This document shows positions 1-7,935 of a stretch of 64,000 bases of DNA, piece by piece (within the stretch, counting starts at the first letter, position 1; every line of letters begins with the position of its first letter). The position numbers were made by a program, and so were the translations under genes. The notes beneath the pieces are model-generated. The model was not told the origin of the DNA, did not search any database, and saw only the letters and a list, made by a program, of their open reading frames with translations. Source of the stretch: Xanthomonas boreopolis (lineage in GTDB: Bacteria; Pseudomonadota; Gammaproteobacteria; Xanthomonadales; Xanthomonadaceae); the NCBI GenBank assembly GCA_014654535.1, contig BNBA01000003.1, positions 1 to 64,000 on the forward strand, in the 5' to 3' direction.

Positions 1-123
1 CGCGCCAGTGCCTTCAAGAACTGGCTGCACCACTACAACTGGCATCGGCCTCATGCCAGCCTTGGCTACAAACCGCCCATCTCCCGTATCCCACTGAACA
101 ACGTGCTGGGTTTACACAGCTAG
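1..123 (+). CDS. IS481-family transposase, C-terminal fragment cut by window edge
   Basis: The reading frame is open from base 1 to the TAG at 121-123 and gives the last 40 residues of a DDE transposase. The tail carries the pattern NWLHHYNWHRPHASLGYKPP, typical of the extreme C-terminus of IS481-type integrases (W-L-x-x-Y-N-x-x-R-P-H-x-x-L-G). The catalytic residues would lie upstream of the window, so activity cannot be judged. I could not identify a right terminal inverted repeat between the stop and the next gene, only about 110 bases away. Confidence 0.85.
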   Translation, partial: RASAFKNWLHHYNWHRPHASLGYKPPISRIPLNNVLGLHS

Positions 124-230
124 CCCGCATCGCCGACGATACAGCCGTGCCTGTCGCTGGATCCATGGGGCGAGCGGTCCTTGTTGCACCGCATCGTATA
201 CTGCCCGCCTCGTCGGGCAGGGCAAAGCGG

Positions 231-1574
231 ATGCAGGTCGAACAGGCATCGGGGCGGGTTTCCACGGGAAGGGTCAAACAGGGGGAGTGGCGTGCCGTCG
301 CCATTTCTTTCGTCTGTTTTTTCTGCGTGCTGGCTGCCTACTACGTAATCCGCCCGGTGCGCGAGCAATTGTCGGCCGCGGTCGGCTCGACCCAGCTGCC
401 TTGGTTCTACGCGGCCACCTTCATCGCCACGCTGGTGCTGACCCCGGTGTTCGCCGCGTTCGCCTCGCGCTGGCCAAGGCGCAAGCTGGTGCCTCTGGTG
501 TACTTGTTCTTCATCGCGTGCCAGCTGGCTTTCATTCCTGCCTTCACCCATCTGGGGCTGCTCAGTCCGCGCATGCTGGGAATCGTGTTCTTCGTCTGGG
601 TCAGCGTGTTCAATCTGTTCGTGGTGTCGGTGTTCTGGATATTCATGTCCGACATCTGGAGCCTGGAACAGTCCAAGCGTCTCTTCCCGATCATTGCCGT
701 TGCCGGCACGCTCGGTGCGTTGGTGGGGCCAGCGCTGACCCGTTCGTTGGTCGAAGTGATCGACGTGGCGCCCTTGTTGGCGGTCTCCGCCACATTGCTG
801 GGGATCGCCACGGTCTGCGTGGTGCTGCTGGGCCATTGGGCGAGCGCGCATGGCGCGCGCCGGCACGAGGCCGGCCACGAGGACGCGATCGGCGGCAGCA
901 TGTGGGACGGGTTGAAGCAGATCTTCACCGATCCGTTCATGCGTGGCATGGCGATCCTGCTGCTGCTGGCCGATGGGATCGGCACGGTCAACTACGCGCT
1001 GATGGTCGATTACTCGGGGGCGACTTTCGCCGACGCGGTGTCGCGCACCCGCTTCCATGCCGACGTCGACCTTGCCGGCAATCTGCTGACGGTGGTCGTC
1101 CAGCTCGGCGTGACCCGCTGGTTGCTGCCATGGAAGGGGCCCGGTGCATTGATCATGCTGTGGGCGTCGATCAGCATCGCCGTATTGCTGCTGGTGGTGT
1201 TCTCGCATGATCCGCACGCGCCCTTGTTTTCCTTGCCGATCCTGATCGGTCCGATAGCACCTACCGTGTTGGCCCTGGTGGTCAGCCGCGGCTTGGCCTA
1301 CGGCATGGCCGAGCCGGCACGCCATAGCCTGTACACGCGGGTGCCACGCAGCGTGCGCTACAAGGGCCAGAATGCGGTCGACACCGCGGTATGGCGCTTC
1401 GGCGACGTGGCAATCGCCACCGGCATGAACGGGCTGAAGTCGCTCGGCATGGCGATCGGCGGATTCGCCGCCATCAGCGCCACGGCGGCCCTCCTGGCTG
1501 CCGGTATCGGCTGGCGGCTCTGGAAGCGGATCGAGTACGTGGGCGCTGCCGTATCATCGGCGGACCAGCGATGA
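231..1574 (+). CDS. MFS protein of the nucleotide (ADP/ATP) transporter-like type
   Basis: Polytopic inner-membrane protein of 447 residues from the preferred start. The N-terminal YYVIRPVREQL motif, a following PWFYAATF segment and a WIFMSDIW segment resemble the free-living branch of Npt/NTT-like major facilitator proteins found in many xanthomonads. The true substrate is unknown for that branch. The frame is open back to ATG 147, but a TATACT -10-like hexamer at 197-202 lies downstream of the ATGs at 147 and 165, and the protein becomes hydrophobic only after residue 50 of the long form. I therefore prefer ATG 231. It follows the IS481 tail in the same direction and is followed closely by a DUF1304 gene. 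The family assignment comes from sequence pattern only. Confidence 0.75.
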   Translation: MQVEQASGRVSTGRVKQGEWRAVAISFVCFFCVLAAYYVIRPVREQLSAAVGSTQLPWFYAATFIATLVLTPVFAAFASRWPRRKLVPLVYLFFIACQLAFIPAFTHLGLLSPRMLGIVFFVWVSVFNLFVVSVFWIFMSDIWSLEQSKRLFPIIAVAGTLGALVGPALTRSLVEVIDVAPLLAVSATLLGIATVCVVLLGHWASAHGARRHEAGHEDAIGGSMWDGLKQIFTDPFMRGMAILLLLADGIGTVNYALMVDYSGATFADAVSRTRFHADVDLAGNLLTVVVQLGVTRWLLPWKGPGALIMLWASISIAVLLLVVFSHDPHAPLFSLPILIGPIAPTVLALVVSRGLAYGMAEPARHSLYTRVPRSVRYKGQNAVDTAVWRFGDVAIATGMNGLKSLGMAIGGFAAISATAALLAAGIGWRLWKRIEYVGAAVSSADQR

Positions 1575-1593
1575 CGAGTGGACAGAGGTAGCG

Positions 1594-1947
1594 ATGCCGC
1601 CGATTGCGACGATCCTCACCGGCCTGGTAGCCGCGCTGCACCTGTACATCCTGGTGCTGGAGATGTTCCTGTGGACGCGCCCGCCGGGCCTGAAGGCGTT
1701 CCGCAACACGCTCGAGAAGGCGCAGGCCACGCGCGTGCTGGCGGCCAACCAGGGGCTCTACAACGGCTTCCTGGCAGCGGGGCTGGCCTGGGGCGCGATC
1801 GCCGGCCGCACCGACGTGGCGGCGTTCTTCCTCGGCTGCGTGGCCGTGGCCGGGCTTTACGGCGCCTGGAGCGTCAGCCGGCGCATCCTGTTCGTGCAGG
1901 CGGTCCCCGCCGCACTGGGGTTGCTGTTGCTGTGGCTGGGGATCTGA
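1594..1947 (+). CDS. DUF1304 family small membrane protein
   Basis: 117 residues forming about four hydrophobic helices. It has the DUF1304 signature: an early HLYILVLEM segment, WTRPPGLKAF, a central ANQGLYNGFLAAGL and a C-terminal hydrophobic helix. An AGAGG ribosome-binding site sits just ahead of ATG 1594. Length fits the family (about 115-125). The function is unknown. It starts 19 bases after the transporter gene, so the two are probably co-transcribed. Confidence 0.85.
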   Translation: MPPIATILTGLVAALHLYILVLEMFLWTRPPGLKAFRNTLEKAQATRVLAANQGLYNGFLAAGLAWGAIAGRTDVAAFFLGCVAVAGLYGAWSVSRRILFVQAVPAALGLLLLWLGI

Positions 1948-1957
1948 CCGGTCCGGC

Positions 1958-2434
1958 TTACCCGCCCGCGCGCCGGCGCGGCGATACCCACATCATGATC
2001 CGTGCCTGGAACACGGCCTCGCCGGCCGTGTTGCGCACCGCGACCTCCACCGGCAGGTCGTAGCCCTCGGCCGATTCGCGCAGCGCCACCGCCGGCGTGG
2101 CGGTGGCGTGCATCGTGCCGGTGGCCTTCTTCAGATAGCCCACCTGCATGCCCTTCGGGATCCAGCGCATCGACGGTGGCAGGCTGGCGTCGACCATCAC
2201 CCCGGCGACCAGCTCCGCGAGATTGCACAGCGCGATCGCGTGCACCGTGCCGATATGGTTCTGCACGCGGCGGCGATGCGCGATGCGGGCTTCGCAGCGC
2301 CCGGGTTCGAGCAGGGTGATGCGCGGGGCGATCGTGGCGAAGTAGGGCGCCTTGAGGCAGATCGCGCGCGAGAACAGCCAATGGCCGGCGGGCCAGCGGG
2401 CGAAGCGCCGATACAGCGAAAGCAGGTTCGTCAT
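1958..2434 (-). CDS. DUF4442 hotdog-fold thioesterase-like protein
   Basis: 158 residues with a single hotdog domain of the DUF4442 type, related to PaaI/YiiD-like acyl-CoA thioesterases. Recognisable parts are the N-terminal YRRFARWPAGHWLFSR segment, the helix NHIGTVHAIALCNLAELVAG and the strand MRWIPKGMQVGYLKKA. The frame extends upstream to 2563, but conserved sequence begins at Met 2434. It is convergent with the DUF1304 gene (10-base gap) and lies downstream of fadE on the same strand, which fits a role in acyl-CoA turnover. No substrate can be read from the sequence. Confidence 0.8.
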   Translation of the reverse strand: MTNLLSLYRRFARWPAGHWLFSRAICLKAPYFATIAPRITLLEPGRCEARIAHRRRVQNHIGTVHAIALCNLAELVAGVMVDASLPPSMRWIPKGMQVGYLKKATGTMHATATPAVALRESAEGYDLPVEVAVRNTAGEAVFQARIMMWVSPRRRAGG

Positions 2435-2498
2435 TTCGGGGGACCGGATGCGAGGACGGCGGACCTGGGTCCGCCGTCCTGGTGTCGATGGGATTGGA

Positions 2499-4973
2499 TC
2501 AGGCCGCTTCGCGCGACGGCTTCGGCTGGTGCCGGTCGTAGTAGCTGGCCGCGCGCAGCTCATGCGGATCGAAATCGTCGACGGTGATGGTGTCCATCGT
2601 GAGTTCGCGCAGCTCCTCCAGCAGCTTGCGCTCCTCGCCGGTGATCACGCCCTCGGCCACGGCTTCGTCCAGCTGTGCCGGGAACTCCAGCGCCTCGATG
2701 CCCTTGGACTTCAGCGCCTTCAGGAACTTGCGCTCCACCGGCTCGGCCGCGACCGCCTTGGCCAGGTAGCTGGCGATGCGCCCGCCCGGATTGTTCTCGC
2801 ACGGGGTCAGGAACACGCCGCGGGCGAGGCTGTCGCGCGCCTCGTTCGGCGCCATCAGCAGCGCGGCGACGCGGCGCGACAGGCGGTCGCCGGGGGCTTC
2901 CGCGCGGCGGCCGAGCGGGAAGATCAACGCCCACATCAACCAGCCGACCGGGCGGATCGGGAAGTTGCGCAGCGCGGCCGACAGCGCCTCCTCGATCTTG
3001 TGCACGCTGTCGTGGAATGCCCAGGCCAGCAGCGGGCGCTCGGCCTGCGGCGCGCCTTCGTCGTGGTAGCGCTTGAGCATGGCGCTGGTCATGTAGATGT
3101 GGCTCAGGACGTCGCCGAGCCGGCCGGACAGCGATTCCTTGAACTTCAGCTTGCCGCCCAACATCATCATCGACACGTCCGCCATCAGCGCCAGGTTGGC
3201 CGAATAGCGGTCGAGCTTGCGGAAGTAGCGGCGGGTGTAGTCGTCGCCCGGCGCCGAACCGAACTTCGCCCCGGTCAGGCCGAACCAGAACGAGCGCACC
3301 GCATTGGAGATGCCGAAGCGGATGTGGCCGAACAGGCTCTGGTCGAATTCCTCCAGGCCGCGCGCGCTGTCGCTGTCCTGCGCCGCCTTCATCTCCTTCA
3401 TCACCCACGGATGGCACAGGATCGCGCCCTGGCCGAAGATCAGCAGGCTGCGGGTCATGATGTTGGCGCCCTCGACGGTGATGCCGATCGGCGAGGCCTG
3501 CCAGGCGCGGCCGGCGAAGTTGCGCGGGCCGAGGATGATGCCCTTGCCGCCGATCACGTCCATCACGTCGCTGACGATCTCGCGCGCCATCGTGGTGCAG
3601 TGGTACTTGGCGATCGCCGACGGCACCGACGGCACGTCGCCGCGGTCCACCGCCGCGGCGGTGGCCTGCGACAGCGCGCTGCACACGTAGGCCTTGCCGC
3701 CGATGCGGGCCAGGGCCTCTTCCACGCCCTCGAAGCGGCCGACGGACAGGCCGAACTGCTTGCGGATGCGCGCGTAGGAACCGGTCACCACCGCGCCGAA
3801 CTTGGCGCCGCCGCTGGAGGTGGAGGGCAGGGTGATCGAGCGCCCCACGGCCAGGCATTCGTTGAGCATGTTCCAGCCCTTGCCGACCATGTCCACGCCG
3901 CCGATCAGCTGGCTCAGCGGGATGAACACCTCGCGGCCGTGGATCGGCCCGTTCTGGAACGGCGAGTTAAGCGGGAAGTGGCGGCGGCCGATCTCCACCC
4001 CGGGGGTCTCGCGCGGCAGCAGCGCCAGCGTGATGCCGATGTCCCGGGTGTCGCCGATCAGGCCGTCCGGGTCGTACATGCGGAACGCCAGGCCGATGAT
4101 CGTGGCCACCGGCGCCAGCGTGATGTAGCGCTTGTCGAAGGTGAGCTTGACGCCGAGCACGTTGGCGCCGTTCCACTCGCCCTTGCAGACGATGCCGTAG
4201 TCCGGGATCGACGTGGCGTCGGAGCCGGCGAACGGACCGGTCAGGCCGAAGCACGGGACCTCGATGCCCTGCGCCAGGCGCGGCAGGTAATGCTCCTTCT
4301 GCTCCTGGGTGCCGTAGTGCACCAGCAACTCGCCGGGGCCCAGCGAGTTCGGCACGCCGACGGTGGAGCTGACCACGCTGCTGACCGAGGCCAGCTTCTG
4401 GATCACCTTGTGGTGCGCCAGCGCGGAGAAGCCCAGGCCGCCGTACTCCTTCGGGATGATCATGCCGAAGAACTTGTTCTTCTTGATGAAGTCCCACAAC
4501 TCCGGCGGCAGGTCGGCGTGGACGTGGTTGATGTCCCACTCGTTGACCATCTTGCACAGTTCTTCGACCGGGCCGTCCAGGAAGGCCTGCTCCTCGGCGG
4601 TCAACTGCGGCTTGGGATAGTTCAGCAGCTTCTGCCAGTCCGGGTCGCCGGTGAACAGTTCGCCCTCGAAGCCGACCGAACCGGTCTCCAGCGCGATGCG
4701 CTCGGTCTGCGACAGCGGCGGCAACACCTTGCGGAACACCTTGAGCAGCGGCGCGGTGATCAGCGGCTTGCGCAGGAACGGCAGCAGCACCGGCACCGAC
4801 ACCAGCAGCATGAGCACGGCGGCGACGGCCGTGGCGGTTGGATTGGCGCCCAGCAGCCAGCCCGCGACCAGCAGGGTCGCCGCGATGGCGACCCAGGCGG
4901 CCAGGCGCATGCGGTGGTAGGCGGCGAAACCGGCCGCTACCAGTACGAGGAGGAACGGCACAACGATGCTCAT
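2499..4973 (-). CDS. fadE: FadE-type long acyl-CoA dehydrogenase
   Basis: Catalyses the first, FAD-dependent step of fatty-acid beta-oxidation. The protein is 824 residues, close to E. coli FadE (814). Two N-terminal transmembrane helices (about 24-42 and 47-65) would anchor it to the inner membrane. The dehydrogenase core follows, with MIIPKEYGGLGFSA (171-184), a flavin/substrate loop around 241-253 and the long FadE-specific C-terminal region. The loop reads LTGPFAGSDA, where many acyl-CoA dehydrogenases have P-E-A-G-S-D, so the glutamate position is a phenylalanine. Met 4973 is preceded by GGAGC, and its ATG overlaps the stop of the upstream hydrolase gene (ATGA, 4970-4973). The two are translationally coupled and probably controlled by the adjacent TetR regulator. 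Confidence 0.93.
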   Translation of the reverse strand: MSIVVPFLLVLVAAGFAAYHRMRLAAWVAIAATLLVAGWLLGANPTATAVAAVLMLLVSVPVLLPFLRKPLITAPLLKVFRKVLPPLSQTERIALETGSVGFEGELFTGDPDWQKLLNYPKPQLTAEEQAFLDGPVEELCKMVNEWDINHVHADLPPELWDFIKKNKFFGMIIPKEYGGLGFSALAHHKVIQKLASVSSVVSSTVGVPNSLGPGELLVHYGTQEQKEHYLPRLAQGIEVPCFGLTGPFAGSDATSIPDYGIVCKGEWNGANVLGVKLTFDKRYITLAPVATIIGLAFRMYDPDGLIGDTRDIGITLALLPRETPGVEIGRRHFPLNSPFQNGPIHGREVFIPLSQLIGGVDMVGKGWNMLNECLAVGRSITLPSTSSGGAKFGAVVTGSYARIRKQFGLSVGRFEGVEEALARIGGKAYVCSALSQATAAAVDRGDVPSVPSAIAKYHCTTMAREIVSDVMDVIGGKGIILGPRNFAGRAWQASPIGITVEGANIMTRSLLIFGQGAILCHPWVMKEMKAAQDSDSARGLEEFDQSLFGHIRFGISNAVRSFWFGLTGAKFGSAPGDDYTRRYFRKLDRYSANLALMADVSMMMLGGKLKFKESLSGRLGDVLSHIYMTSAMLKRYHDEGAPQAERPLLAWAFHDSVHKIEEALSAALRNFPIRPVGWLMWALIFPLGRRAEAPGDRLSRRVAALLMAPNEARDSLARGVFLTPCENNPGGRIASYLAKAVAAEPVERKFLKALKSKGIEALEFPAQLDEAVAEGVITGEERKLLEELRELTMDTITVDDFDPHELRAASYYDRHQPKPSREAA

Positions 4974-5890
4974 GATCTTGCTCCAGTGACGTGCTCGATG
5001 AGGTTGGACGTCGCGACGTTTGCCGGGGGCAGCGAGTCCAGATAATGCAGCACAGCCGCGGTAAACGCGGTGTTGTCGTCGCCGGCCACCATGTGGGTGG
5101 CATCCGGGAGCTGCACATGCTGCGCGTGCGGCACCAGCGACATGAATTCGGAAATCGTCTGCGGCGTGACCAGGTCGCTGCGCCCGCCGCTGACCAGCAG
5201 CACCGGGCAACGCACCTGCCTGGCCGCCTCGACCATCACCGCCTGCTGTTGCGCGGCATCGCCGCCGGCCAGCTCGGCGATCAGGCGCGGATCCCAGTGC
5301 CAATGCCAGCGGCCATGGGCATCGGGATGCAGCAGGCGACGCAATCCGTCCTCGGACTTGCGGGGACGATGCGGCAGGTAGGCGGAAATCGCGTCCGCCG
5401 CGGCCTGCAGCGAATCGAAGCCGTCCGGATGCGCGGTCATGAACGCCAGGATGCGCTCGACGCCGCGGGTATCCCAGCGCGGCGTGATGTCGACCAGCAC
5501 CATCGCCCGGAACAACCCCGGCCAGCGCGCCTCCGCCAGCAGTCCGAACAGCCCGCCCATCGACGCCGCGACCAGCACCGGCGGCTCGCTCATCTCGCCG
5601 GCGATGACGATCAGGTCGTCGGTGAACTGCTCGCCGCTGTAGGGCGTGTCCTTGGCGTTCCAGTCCGATTCGCCATGTCCGCGCGCGTCGTAGGCGATCG
5701 CGCGGAAGCCTGCATCGGCCAATGCCTTCGCGGTGGATTCCCACGCACTGCGCGTCTGCCCGAAGCCATGGGCGAGCAGCACGGGCACGCCGTCGTCGGG
5801 ACCATGGAAGCTCGCCTGCAGGCGCATCGCATCGGCCCCGACAAGCGGCCGCGCAGGAGGCATTGCAGGGAGGGAGGATGTCGTAACCAT
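4970..5890 (-). CDS. Alpha/beta hydrolase
   Basis: 306-residue soluble alpha/beta hydrolase. An oxyanion loop reads LLAHGFGQ. The nucleophile elbow is AASMGG with Ser110, the acid is Asp239 in GGRSDLVTP, and the base is His266 in DATHMVAG, so the catalytic triad is complete. Likely an esterase, thioesterase or lipase-like enzyme. Its coupling to fadE by a 4-base overlap argues for an acyl substrate. The start is uncertain: ATG 5890 lies inside a palindrome, and a TTGACA / TACCAT promoter on this strand would place transcription start almost on it. A leaderless start, or a later Met (5863 or 5827), is therefore possible. Confidence 0.85.
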   Translation of the reverse strand: MVTTSSLPAMPPARPLVGADAMRLQASFHGPDDGVPVLLAHGFGQTRSAWESTAKALADAGFRAIAYDARGHGESDWNAKDTPYSGEQFTDDLIVIAGEMSEPPVLVAASMGGLFGLLAEARWPGLFRAMVLVDITPRWDTRGVERILAFMTAHPDGFDSLQAAADAISAYLPHRPRKSEDGLRRLLHPDAHGRWHWHWDPRLIAELAGGDAAQQQAVMVEAARQVRCPVLLVSGGRSDLVTPQTISEFMSLVPHAQHVQLPDATHMVAGDDNTAFTAAVLHYLDSLPPANVATSNLIEHVTGARS

Positions 5891-5904
5891 ACCTAATGGT
5901 ATGG
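5887..5904. promoter_or_regulatory. Candidate TetR operator palindrome
   Basis: CCATACC-TAAT-GGTATGG, with perfect 7-base arms and a 4-base centre, lies between the divergent hydrolase-fadE unit and the TetR gene and covers the annotated ATG of the hydrolase. GGTATGG recurs as a single half-site at 5934-5940, and GTATGG recurs at 6011-6016, nearer the TetR start. The size and position fit a TetR-family operator. The pairing with this regulator is inferred from location. Confidence 0.6.
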
Positions 5905-5925
5905 ATGGCTCTCCGCGAGTGTCAA
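5896..5925 (-). promoter_or_regulatory. Candidate sigma70 promoter of the hydrolase-fadE operon
   Basis: On the minus strand, TTGACA (5920-5925) is followed after 18 bases by TACCAT (5896-5901). The -10 element falls inside the operator palindrome, so a bound repressor would block RNA polymerase directly. The predicted transcript would begin close to the annotated start codon. Confidence 0.5.
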
Positions 5926-6028
5926 TACTGGGGGGTATGGCGATATAAGTGCCTGAACCGGGAGGATTCGAGGTGGGGATCGCGGTCCACATACTGCAAC
6001 CGACTCCGGCGTATGGTTAAATCGGCCG

Positions 6029-6637
6029 ATGAGCAATGACACCGATTCCAGTCCTGCCCAGGAACGCCCCGGCAACGGACGCAACTCCCGCCTCAGCGCG
6101 GAAGACTGGGCGCAGGCCGCTCTCGATCTGATCGCCGAACAAGGCGTCGGGGCAGTCGCCGTCGAGCCCCTGGCCCGGCGCCTGGGCGTGACCAAGGGCA
6201 GCTTCTATTGGCATTTCCCCTCCCGGGACGCCTTGCTGCAAGCGGCGCTGGAGCGCTGGGAACAGGTCGAGCAGGAACAGGTGTTCGGCAGCCTGGAGGA
6301 AGTGGCCGACCCGCGCGTGCGCCTGCGCGCGCTGTTCCAACTGGTCGCGCACGAGGTCAGGCCGCACGTCATCTACAGCGAACTGCTCAAGGCCCTGGAC
6401 CACCCCGCGGTACGTCCCGTCATCGACCGGGTATCGCAAAGCCGCATGGACTACCTGGTCGCCTCGTTCCGCCAGGCCGGCCTGAGCTCAACCGATGCCC
6501 GCCATCGCGCCCGCCTGGCCTACGCCGCCTACGTCGGCTTCCTGCAACTCTCGCTGCAACTGCAGCAACCCAAGCAGGCGCGCGAGGATTTCGAGGCGTA
6601 CGTGGAGCACGTGATCCTGACGTTGATCCCTGGGTGA
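6029..6637 (+). CDS. TetR/AcrR-family transcriptional regulator
   Basis: 202 residues. The N-terminal TetR helix-turn-helix spans about residues 42-66, with VEPLARRLGVTKGSFYWHFP as the recognition region, followed by an all-helical ligand-binding domain of ordinary length. It is divergent from the hydrolase-fadE operon with a palindrome in the shared intergenic region. The simplest reading is a repressor of that operon that responds to a fatty acid, acyl-CoA or a related ligand. The ligand is not deducible from sequence. Confidence 0.92.
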   Translation: MSNDTDSSPAQERPGNGRNSRLSAEDWAQAALDLIAEQGVGAVAVEPLARRLGVTKGSFYWHFPSRDALLQAALERWEQVEQEQVFGSLEEVADPRVRLRALFQLVAHEVRPHVIYSELLKALDHPAVRPVIDRVSQSRMDYLVASFRQAGLSSTDARHRARLAYAAYVGFLQLSLQLQQPKQAREDFEAYVEHVILTLIPG

Positions 6638-6657
6638 GGCCAAGACGGGAGCTTGCC

Positions 6658-7860
6658 CTACCAAGGGCGGTAGCTGTGCTCGCGGACCCATAGCGTGGCG
6701 AGCCATTTTTCTCCCTTGCTTACCGGCAATCCCGCGTGCAGGGAGTCGGGATCGGGCCGCCCTCCGGACATATTGCTGAAGCACACTGCTCTGCCTGCCT
6801 TGGGAGATACCTTCATGTCAGCGCAAAGGAATGCGGTTTCTCCGCCTTCTTCCACATCGTTCAGATAGAGGCAAAGCGTATGCTCGCGGTTGCCGCTCTG
6901 CGGCGCGTGTGCCTCAAGCGCTTGCGGAGGAAGGTAATCGCGATGCGGCCGGTACTCCTCGCCGGGAAGATAGTGAAGGACCGACAGCCACTCCGCATTC
7001 TCCAGACGTAAGCCGAAAGCCGAAGCCGCCCGATGTTGCGCACGCTTGGCCGAATAGTCTTCGACGAGAGGATCGAGCGTGGCGCCGCTGCTGGAGCGGA
7101 CCGGATCGGCAATAGGTTGGGAGGCGTTATGGGCCAGTACCCGCGAGCGCCGCAGGAATGGTCGCGCCAAAGCAATCAGCAGGCGGCACTCGTCCAGGCT
7201 CAGGAGGCTGTCCGCAGTCGCGACGAAGGGCCGTTCATGCAAGACCTTTACTTTTGCTGCCGTGTGCTCCGACGGCATGATGCTGGGTAGCCGATGGATG
7301 CCGTGTCTGCCCAACTGATCCCATAGCGACCGTGCCGCTTCCTGTTGGGGCCGGCAGCCCTCCCCATGGAACAGGCGTTCGGCATAGAGCAATGTCGCAG
7401 GTATGTCGCCTAGCTCGCTGGCCCTGCGGAATAGTTCCATCGCATGGGCTTGTCCTTCCTTGCCGTGCTCCCTTCCCATCTCGATGGCCATGCAACGCAA
7501 TGCAACGCGGTGTCCGGCTTCCGCCGCTGATCGCAAATGCCGAAGCGAATTCTGGTCATCCTCTTGTCCAAGCGCGAGCAGAGCCAAGTAATAGGCGCCG
7601 TCTTTCCTTCCATTGTCCTGCGCGGACTTGAACCACCGGCGAGCCTGGTGGGGATCCGTGACGCTGCCTATGCCATAGGCGAGCATGCGCCCAAGTTCGA
7701 GCTGCGAATCGGCATCCTCCGCTTCCGCAGCCAGTCGTCGCCAATAAAAGGCCTCCGCTTCTTCGCCAGCCTGGATCAACAACTCGGCCAGCTCCTTGGC
7801 CGCCTGTATGGAGCCGCTGTCAGCGGCATGGCGTAGCCTTGAAATCGCAGAGGTGTTCAT
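6658..7860 (-). CDS. Sel1-repeat / prolyl 4-hydroxylase-like 2OG-Fe(II) oxygenase
   Basis: 400 residues with no signal peptide. Residues about 1-185 are degenerate Sel1-like helical repeats (for example QLELGRMLAYGIGSVTDPHQ). Residues about 205-395 form a P4Hc domain. The iron ligands are His306 and Asp308 (YRPHRDYL) and His375 (SLHAGLPV), and Lys385 in GEKWLAT would bind 2-oxoglutarate, so the active site looks complete. Third codon positions are visibly less GC-rich than in neighbouring genes, which suggests a different history. It lies downstream of a TonB-dependent receptor on the same strand, with a perfect palindrome between them. The substrate is unknown; proline or another residue of a protein or peptide is possible. 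Confidence 0.85.
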   Translation of the reverse strand: MNTSAISRLRHAADSGSIQAAKELAELLIQAGEEAEAFYWRRLAAEAEDADSQLELGRMLAYGIGSVTDPHQARRWFKSAQDNGRKDGAYYLALLALGQEDDQNSLRHLRSAAEAGHRVALRCMAIEMGREHGKEGQAHAMELFRRASELGDIPATLLYAERLFHGEGCRPQQEAARSLWDQLGRHGIHRLPSIMPSEHTAAKVKVLHERPFVATADSLLSLDECRLLIALARPFLRRSRVLAHNASQPIADPVRSSSGATLDPLVEDYSAKRAQHRAASAFGLRLENAEWLSVLHYLPGEEYRPHRDYLPPQALEAHAPQSGNREHTLCLYLNDVEEGGETAFLCADMKVSPKAGRAVCFSNMSGGRPDPDSLHAGLPVSKGEKWLATLWVREHSYRPW

Positions 7861-7891
7861 GGAAGTGGCAAGCCTCGCAGGCCCTCAAAGT

Positions 7892-7917
7892 ACTACGGCC
7901 CCATATGGGGCCGTAGT
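7892..7917. terminator. Perfect 26-base palindrome, probable terminator hairpin
   Basis: Two 13-base arms meet without a spacer (ACTACGGCCCCAT and its reverse complement). It lies 19 bases beyond the stop of the TonB-dependent receptor gene and 31 bases before the hydroxylase start. On the minus strand the stem is followed by ACTTTGAG, a weak T run. Most likely it terminates or attenuates receptor transcription, or protects its 3' end. Confidence 0.6.
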
Positions 7918-7935
7918 GTGAAGCGCTTCGGTGTA

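Noticed and set aside
147-230. Upstream start for the nucleotide-transporter-like gene
   Set aside because: The extra 28 residues lack conserved sequence, and a -10-like TATACT lies within them.
2352-5045. Plus-strand open frame of about 900 codons
   Set aside because: Antisense to fadE; Arg/Gln/His-rich with no motif.
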